Assembly (NCBI GenBank): GCA_913040765.1
Contig: CAJWIA010000011.1
Coordinates: 1-15,790 of the forward strand
Source of the DNA: an uncultured Anaerolineales bacterium
GTDB lineage: Bacteria > Chloroflexota > Anaerolineae > Anaerolineales > UBA11657
Direction: 5' to 3'
Length of the DNA: 15,790 nt
Positions 11,756 through 15,790 of the stretch are shown here, one piece after another; position 1 is the first letter of the stretch, and each line of letters opens with the position of its first letter. The notes beneath the pieces are model-generated. The model had not been told where the DNA came from and ran no database searches. It saw nothing but the letters and a program-made list of their open reading frames with translations. The position numbers and the translations under genes were made by a program.

Positions 11756-12372
11756 TGGTTACTAAATCAAATAAGGGTAACAGTAAAGCATACGCTGGCT
11801 GGAGTACGCTAAACAAAAAAGACGCGCTCCTGTCGGTAAGAGATGGTCTGAGACGTTACAATTTAGACAATTCACTCCTAAGTCTAAACTCGCGTAGATT
11901 CAATCTTGAAGATGGAGATACGCAATGGAGAATACGTTCCAATGGTAAGCCACTTTGCAATATTGTTATCAGAGCAAACAGAAAAGGAGGCGTGAAACTA
12001 GCTTATGAATTACCCGAGCAAGTCACAAAAGAAATACGCCAATCAATTGAACATATTGCAAAGCAGTTGCATGACCATCTAAAAATATGTGTAGATGTAG
12101 ACAACAATATTGGCACTCATTGGGAGATACCAGGAGTACCTCACAAAGTAAAGAAAAGAATTGAGTGGAGTAAGGCTTGGGACGAAATCAAAGAATACCG
12201 TCGCAGCTGCAAACACTCAGGATACAAACCCAAGCTAGCCGATATAATAGACTTTTTTATATATGCCGACAAAGACTCCCCTCTTTTTAGCGAGAGTACT
12301 CTCCAAAAGCTAATCCAAGCTGGAGAAGAAGGTAAGTTAGATAACATCAAATCGTACCGCACGTATAGGTAA
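11755..12372 (+). CDS. Unknown protein coupled to the gene before it
   Basis: 205 residues; the ATG at 11755 overlaps the TAA of the upstream gene. No family is recognised. The N-terminal 110 residues contain a helix (LNKKDALLSVRDGLRRYNL), a strand pattern (DTQWRIRSNGKPLCNIVIRA), GVKLAYELPEQ and a long helix (TKEIRQSIEHIAKQLHDHL). The C-terminal third is basic and helical (KVKKRIEWSKAWDEIKEYRR, then PKLADIIDFFIYAD and STLQKLIQAGEEGKL) and could be a nucleic-acid- or partner-binding module, though no helix-turn-helix is convincing. Cytosolic by composition. No terminator is seen after it. Confidence 0.65.
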   Translation: MVTKSNKGNSKAYAGWSTLNKKDALLSVRDGLRRYNLDNSLLSLNSRRFNLEDGDTQWRIRSNGKPLCNIVIRANRKGGVKLAYELPEQVTKEIRQSIEHIAKQLHDHLKICVDVDNNIGTHWEIPGVPHKVKKRIEWSKAWDEIKEYRRSCKHSGYKPKLADIIDFFIYADKDSPLFSESTLQKLIQAGEEGKLDNIKSYRTYR

Positions 12373-12476
12373 CACCGTACTACAGGCATGTTAGGATATA
12401 ACTATATTAGGTGCCTTTAGTCAGTCTATATCAAGCTAACCCAGTTAACTAAACACACCAATATCCGTACGTGGAC

Positions 12477-12504
12477 TTGCACTATAACAATGTTCCCCTA
12501 TAAT
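12477..12504 (+). promoter_or_regulatory. Promoter of the DEAD-box helicase gene
   Basis: TTGCAC (12477-12482), 16 bases, TATAAT (12499-12504). The start would be near 12511, leaving a leader of about 94 bases that ends with AAGAGG (12588-12593), eleven bases before the ATG. A long leader is common for DEAD-box and cold-induced genes, but no specific element is recognised. The rest of 12373-12604 holds no gene. Confidence 0.6.
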
Positions 12505-12604
12505 ACCCCGTCTTGTATTAGATTTTTTCATGCATAGTTCCCAAAGAACAGCCTGAATATATACCAACCGCTTGCCAGTAGCGAAGTAAGAGGATTTATT
12601 CTAT

Positions 12605-13849
12605 ATGACATTTAAGCAATTTGCTCTAGATAAACGTATAATCCATGCAATTAAACTTGCTGGATACACCACACCCACTCCCATCCAGTCTCAATCTATC
12701 GCCAAAATACTCGATGGCTATGATGTAATGGGCTTAGCCCAAACGGGCACTGGCAAAACCGCAGCATTCACATTACCAATACTGCAACATCTATTGAAGG
12801 GTCCGAAGCAACAACTTCGCGCACTTATTATTGCTCCTACTAGAGAATTGGCTGAGCAAATCCATTTGACGACTGTTGAACTTGGAAAAGGCACTAATTT
12901 GCGCAGCTTAGCCATATATGGCGGCGTTAGCAAAAATTCGCAAATCTCCAAATTACGCAAAGGTGTAAATATAGCTATAGCCTGTCCGGGCAGACTACTT
13001 GACCTTGTCGGCGACAAATACATTGATCTGTCGAATATTGAGATATTGGTGCTCGACGAAGCTGATCGTATGTGTGATATGGGTTTTTTACCCGACATTC
13101 GTCGCATAATAAAACTTCTTCCATCAAAACGGCAAACCCTGTGCTTCGCAGCTACCATGCCAGACGACATCAAGCGTCTGACGGACAAGATTCTGAAAGA
13201 TCCTCTCAGAATACAAGTCGGAAAAATGTCCCCGATCAAATCTGTTGCTCATGCCCTATATCCAGTACCTACCGCACTAAAAAAGTCTCTTCTGTTTGCA
13301 ATGCTAGAGCAGACACCCACCGGTCGTGTACTAATCTTTACTCGCACTAAATATAGAGCACGTAATCTAGCTCGCGATTTAGCAAAGCGCGGATACCGTG
13401 CAGAAGCACTCCAAGGAAACATGTCTCAAAATAAGCGTCAGAGAGCAATAGATGGCTTTCGCGGAAAAAAATACGACATTCTCGTAGCTACAGATGTTGC
13501 TTCACGCGGCATAGATGTACTGGATATATCTCACGTTATTAATTACGATATTCCTGATTCTACAGAGACTTACACTCATAGGATTGGGCGCACTGGTCGG
13601 GCTAATAAAACAGGTGAAGCCTTCACATTTGCGTCGACAGAAGATACTAGAATTGTACGAGAGATCGAACAAGCCATGGGGTCACCAATTGAACGAAGGA
13701 CTTTGCAAGATTTCCAATACGGTAATTTCGTACCGGATAAACAATTCCAGGGCAAATACTCAAAACTAAAGCACTCAAAACCATCTCGCCGCCGCCGACG
13801 GAGAAGACGGTCTCGCATTCAGTCCAAGAAGGCGGGCACTAGAAACTAA
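12605..13849 (+). CDS. DEAD-box ATP-dependent RNA helicase, RhlE-like
   Basis: A 414-residue, two-RecA-domain RNA helicase that unwinds short RNA duplexes using ATP, typically in ribosome assembly, mRNA decay or cold adaptation. All core motifs are visible: Q motif with TPTPIQSQSI (23-32), motif I AQTGTGKT (45-52), Ia APTRELAEQ (77-85), Ib CPGR (127-130), II DEAD (151-154), III FAAT (181-184, where SAT is usual), IV LIFTRTK (243-249), V TDVASRGID (296-304) and VI HRIGRTGRA (325-333). The tail (388-414) is very basic, with eight consecutive arginines, as in RhlE/CsdA-type RNA-binding tails. ATG 12605 is preceded by AAGAGG. Single gene with its own promoter. Motif III with Ala for Ser may weaken coupling of ATP hydrolysis to unwinding. 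Confidence 0.95.
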   Translation: MTFKQFALDKRIIHAIKLAGYTTPTPIQSQSIAKILDGYDVMGLAQTGTGKTAAFTLPILQHLLKGPKQQLRALIIAPTRELAEQIHLTTVELGKGTNLRSLAIYGGVSKNSQISKLRKGVNIAIACPGRLLDLVGDKYIDLSNIEILVLDEADRMCDMGFLPDIRRIIKLLPSKRQTLCFAATMPDDIKRLTDKILKDPLRIQVGKMSPIKSVAHALYPVPTALKKSLLFAMLEQTPTGRVLIFTRTKYRARNLARDLAKRGYRAEALQGNMSQNKRQRAIDGFRGKKYDILVATDVASRGIDVLDISHVINYDIPDSTETYTHRIGRTGRANKTGEAFTFASTEDTRIVREIEQAMGSPIERRTLQDFQYGNFVPDKQFQGKYSKLKHSKPSRRRRRRRRSRIQSKKAGTRN

Positions 13850-13927
13850 CCCAAAAAAATACTAGCGTCTACTTCTCCCCATCTCCAGCTCAGAAAGACA
13901 CAAGACACTGCTATCGGCTAATTGTTG

Positions 13928-13933
13928 TATAGT
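13928..13933 (+). promoter_or_regulatory. -10 element before the cupin remnant
   Basis: TATAGT preceded by TTG, with start expected at 13940. In the leaderless register the codon at +1 is ATC, in frame with the downstream ORF, not ATG. The -35 is not convincing (GACACT at the 18-base distance). The first ATG, at 13973, would have a 33-base leader without a Shine-Dalgarno site. Confidence 0.45.
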
Positions 13934-13972
13934 ATTACGATCAATCATTTTTATCGAGCCCTGGAATACACA

Positions 13973-14155
13973 ATGAAGCCTATTGTCGTAACCAAAAAAG
14001 ACAACCTAGAGAAAGAGATAAATTCAGGCGCAATGACTAGATTAGCAGGAGTCCCAGAACATCTTAGTAATGCAACAAATATTCATATGGCGATAGCCAA
14101 TATCCCAACTGAAATCGTGGAGGAAAAGCCTAGTTTAGGAAGACAAGACTGCTAA
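13973..14155 (+). pseudogene. Truncated cupin-domain protein
   Basis: 60 residues from ATG 13973. The segment GAMTRLAGVPEHL...ATNIHMAIANIP (19-44) matches the N-terminal lead-in of a known type of small cupin protein, which normally continues with PPG, a His-x-His metal motif and the rest of a barrel. Here it breaks off after IANIP into an unrelated 15-residue tail (TEIVEEKPSLGRQDC) and stops. The metal-binding half is absent and I do not find it in the other frames downstream. It is therefore a remnant, probably left by deletion, that still carries the local promoter. It could be expressed as a short peptide but cannot fold as a cupin. Two small unknown genes follow on the same strand. Confidence 0.5.
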
Positions 14156-14204
14156 CTAAAGCTCTTCCGTTCTCTAACAACAAATACCGAATCGTGAAAC
14201 AAAA

Positions 14205-14600
14205 ATGAAAAGAGAAAGTATTCGTTGGAACCCATCGCACAACAAGCGCCCAAAAAGCAACACATGCTTTAGTCCAAGAACGGGTAAGCCACTAAGTGTG
14301 TATCCGTCACATTCTGCAGCGAAACAAGGAGCTGACTACGCAAACTCAGCGTACGATAGTAACCTAGTTCCTTATCAATGCAAAAAATGCAGGAAATGGC
14401 ATTTGTCCCCGCAAGATAGGCACACACCAAGTAGTTTATGCCCTAAATGTATTGGAGCTAACGGCCGACGCAAGTCTCTGTACAAAACAAAAAGCGACGC
14501 AGCTAGTCGAGCCGACATACTAGCAAAAGAACAGCAGGTAGACCTTACTGTTTACCAATGTCCACACAACCGCGGTTGGCATCTAACAAAAGCACAGTGA
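14205..14600 (+). CDS. Small protein with duplicated Cys / Trp-His-Leu unit
   Basis: 131 residues, basic. Two tandem copies of one unit are visible. In copy one SVYPSHSAAKQGADYANSAY leads to VPYQCKKCRKWHLSPQ (55-70). In copy two SLYKTKSDAASRADILAKEQ leads to TVYQCPHNRGWHLTKAQ (115-131). Between them lies CPKC (79-82). The pattern helix, YQC, a few residues, then WHL resembles the CxxC..WHL ending of small zinc-finger-like proteins of unknown role common in bacteria and phages. Copy one has a CxxC pair; copy two has lost the second Cys and offers CxH instead. It probably binds zinc and nucleic acid, but that is inference. ATG 14205 lacks a Shine-Dalgarno site. It is probably cotranscribed with the remnant before it and the gene after it (24-base gap). 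Confidence 0.7.
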   Translation: MKRESIRWNPSHNKRPKSNTCFSPRTGKPLSVYPSHSAAKQGADYANSAYDSNLVPYQCKKCRKWHLSPQDRHTPSSLCPKCIGANGRRKSLYKTKSDAASRADILAKEQQVDLTVYQCPHNRGWHLTKAQ

Positions 14601-14624
14601 TCCGATCAATACATTGATATCATC

Positions 14625-15023
14625 ATGATGACCAACGAAGAAACTGATCCCGCCAATCTACAGACAATCCTAGACAATATTCGTGCAATAGCACACAATT
14701 ACAAACTCAAATATAGATTAGAGTTTTTATATGAGAATGATAGTGGAGCTCGTATAAGATTAGCCTCAGTAAGGCCTGAGAACGAACCTAACTACCAACG
14801 CACTCTTGTGGCCGGCAGAAGTTTTACAGAACACATGAAAGCTATATTAGAAGAAGAAATTCTTGTCGAACTACTAAAAGACCATAGCCAATGGACAGCA
14901 CGTTACAATCAGACAGTAAAAGCCGCTAACTCAAATGTAGATGGGCACGCAATCAGTCAAGCCGTCGAGGAAATAAACAAAGCACTTGTGGATACAAAAT
15001 TTTTGGATAAGAACACACAGTAA
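14625..15023 (+). CDS. Unknown small protein
   Basis: 132 residues, starting at ATG 14625 or at the adjacent ATG 14628; neither has a Shine-Dalgarno site. No family is recognised. Predicted as mainly helical at both ends (NLQTILDNIRAIAHNYKLKY; SFTEHMKAILEEEILVELL; AISQAVEEINKALVDTKFL) with a short beta section in the middle (RLEFLYENDSGARIRLASV). No signal peptide, membrane segment or metal motif. The 24-base gap to the upstream gene and shared strand suggest one transcript. No terminator is seen between 15024 and the hairpin at 15145. Confidence 0.6.
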   Translation: MMTNEETDPANLQTILDNIRAIAHNYKLKYRLEFLYENDSGARIRLASVRPENEPNYQRTLVAGRSFTEHMKAILEEEILVELLKDHSQWTARYNQTVKAANSNVDGHAISQAVEEINKALVDTKFLDKNTQ

Positions 15024-15144
15024 CTACTGTTCTCTATTTTGAAAAAGATCTAACTTCATCATACTACTCTTTTTATTGGATTCACTACAGAAGAGCAGAG
15101 TTCAGCATCCTATTTCGATCGAGATAATTTGTAGCCGACATTCA

Positions 15145-15184
15145 AGCATCACGATATCTATCACCTATTCAATATCGTGATGCT
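15145..15184. repeat. Perfect 13-bp hairpin with a stop codon in its loop
   Basis: AGCATCACGATAT (15145-15157) and ATATCGTGATGCT (15172-15184) are exact reverse complements. The 14-base loop contains the TAG stop (15165-15167, minus strand) of the zinc-ribbon gene. No T-run follows on either strand. It may end or stabilise the mRNA of the convergent genes at 14625 and 15605. Confidence 0.7.
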
Positions 15185-15605
15185 CGTCAGATTCGAAGTT
15201 GTCACTATCATCATCCAGCAATTCATCATTATATGCGTCATCCACGTCTATTCGACCGGCAAATCTCTTTGAATTCCAGCCTCTTGTGTAAGCCCAGTAC
15301 AAACCGATCACTACTGCTGCTGCCAGCCTAACATTTTGCGCAATAACAATGTCAAACCGACGAGCTCCAATAAAAACGATTGCGGTCAGACCCACGCCTA
15401 TTCCTAACCACATTATAGTGAGGATGATCCTACCACTCAGTCTACTCAACCACGATCCGCTACTGTAGGATACTCGATATTCTGGCTCAAACGCCGGTGC
15501 TGAACCTGCCAGCTCTGCCACAGTCTTATCTAAATAACTGCCGCAATTGCTGCAGAACCTATGATCAACGTCAGCTTTGTTACCGCATTCAGTGCAAAAC
15601 ATCAT
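15165..15605 (-). CDS. Zinc-ribbon membrane protein
   Basis: 146 residues from ATG 15605; the preceding TTG three codons earlier is a weaker choice. An N-terminal double-knuckle zinc ribbon FCTECGNK...HRFCSNCGSYL (Cys4, Cys7, Cys18, Cys21) is followed by a Ser/Pro linker, a membrane helix about residues 59-80 (IILTIMWLGIGVGLTAIVF), a second about 91-106 (LAAAVVIGLYWAYT), and a highly acidic tail (DVDDAYNDELLDDDSDNFES) ending near a His pair. Zinc-ribbon plus membrane segments is a widespread bacterial design of mostly unknown function, often a sensor or scaffold. Both ends are likely cytosolic if there are two spans. No Shine-Dalgarno site. It is convergent with the gene at 14625. Confidence 0.8.
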   Translation of the reverse strand: MMFCTECGNKADVDHRFCSNCGSYLDKTVAELAGSAPAFEPEYRVSYSSGSWLSRLSGRIILTIMWLGIGVGLTAIVFIGARRFDIVIAQNVRLAAAVVIGLYWAYTRGWNSKRFAGRIDVDDAYNDELLDDDSDNFESDEHHDIE

Positions 15606-15636
15606 ATTCAGCAATTAAATGAATTATTGCATTGAT

Positions 15637-15642
15637 TTTATA
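15637..15642 (-). promoter_or_regulatory. Extended -10 of the zinc-ribbon gene
   Basis: On the minus strand TGGTATAAA has TG one base before the hexamer TATAAA, an extended -10 that can work without a -35 (none is visible). The start would be near 15630, giving a leader of about 25 bases. Confidence 0.4.
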
Positions 15643-15790
15643 CCAATTACGACTACTGCACCATTTCTGGAGCTGCCTATTAGTGAGCAACTTGCTGTTC
15701 TTCCATAGATGTCCAGAATCATATCCAATCACTCGAAACCATTAATCGAAATCAACATACACGTCAGTAGTACGCCTATCTTCAACGCGA
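15643..15790. other. Right-edge sequence, no gene assigned
   Basis: A minus-strand frame enters from the right edge and stops at a TAA near 15741 after about 15 codons (ending VYVDFD), which could be the C-terminus of a neighbour. A plus-strand frame from ATG 15709 (MSRIISNHSKPL) is open to the edge but has neither a promoter in register nor a Shine-Dalgarno site. Neither is long enough to call. Confidence 0.3.

Noticed and set aside
12718..13239. 173-codon minus-strand open frame inside the helicase gene
   Set aside because: Shadow of a clearly conserved DEAD-box gene with all motifs on the plus strand.
15709..15790. Partial plus-strand gene at the right edge
   Set aside because: Only 27 codons, no promoter in register and no ribosome-binding site; cannot be separated from chance.

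Overview
The window looks like a chromosomal stretch of a free-living bacterium, AT-leaning in base composition. It has no tRNA, rRNA, insertion sequence, CRISPR array or phage block. My best guess is a Chloroflexota-type organism, possibly a marine or Dehalococcoidia-like lineage. The reasons are a secreted propeller protein with a very long Thr/Pro-rich linker, a cytosolic arylsulfotransferase-like enzyme, several pentapeptide-repeat proteins and small DJ-1/LOG/PfkB genes scattered as singletons. This assignment rests on gene style only and is weak.

Layout. 1-1684: a divergent pair, a MOSC-domain protein running off the left edge (minus) and an arylsulfotransferase-family protein (plus). 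1685-2066: a gene-free block rich in inverted repeats that ends in a clear rho-independent terminator. 2067-2591: DJ-1/PfpI protein (minus). 2844-8209: three pentapeptide-repeat proteins on the plus strand, one a lipoprotein, interleaved with two PfkB-family sugar kinases, an M18 aminopeptidase and a LOG/TIGR00725-type protein. 8210-8556: gene-free, with strong hairpins. 8557-11187: one continuous reading frame encoding signal peptide, seven-blade propeller, Ig-like domain, Thr/Pro linker and a C-terminal membrane region, cut by two in-frame stops (TAG, TGA). 11275-12372: a small unknown operon. 12605-13849: DEAD-box RNA helicase. 13973-15023: a truncated cupin remnant and two small unknown genes, one with a duplicated Cys/Trp-His-Leu unit. 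15165-15605: zinc-ribbon membrane protein (minus).

The unifying signal is a promoter that recurs at unrelated genes: a TTG-type -35, an 18-base spacer and a TGTATAGT-type -10. At two pentapeptide-repeat genes the -10 is followed by exactly six bases and then ATG, so the mRNA should start on, or within a base of, the start codon (leaderless). The same layout precedes a 40-codon ORF at 11275 whose stop overlaps the ribosome-binding site of the next gene. The MOSC gene is nearly leaderless. Other genes (DJ-1, aminopeptidase, LOG, second PfkB kinase) carry ordinary Shine-Dalgarno sites, so two initiation modes coexist. I found no recognisable defence, toxin-antitoxin or biosynthetic cluster.
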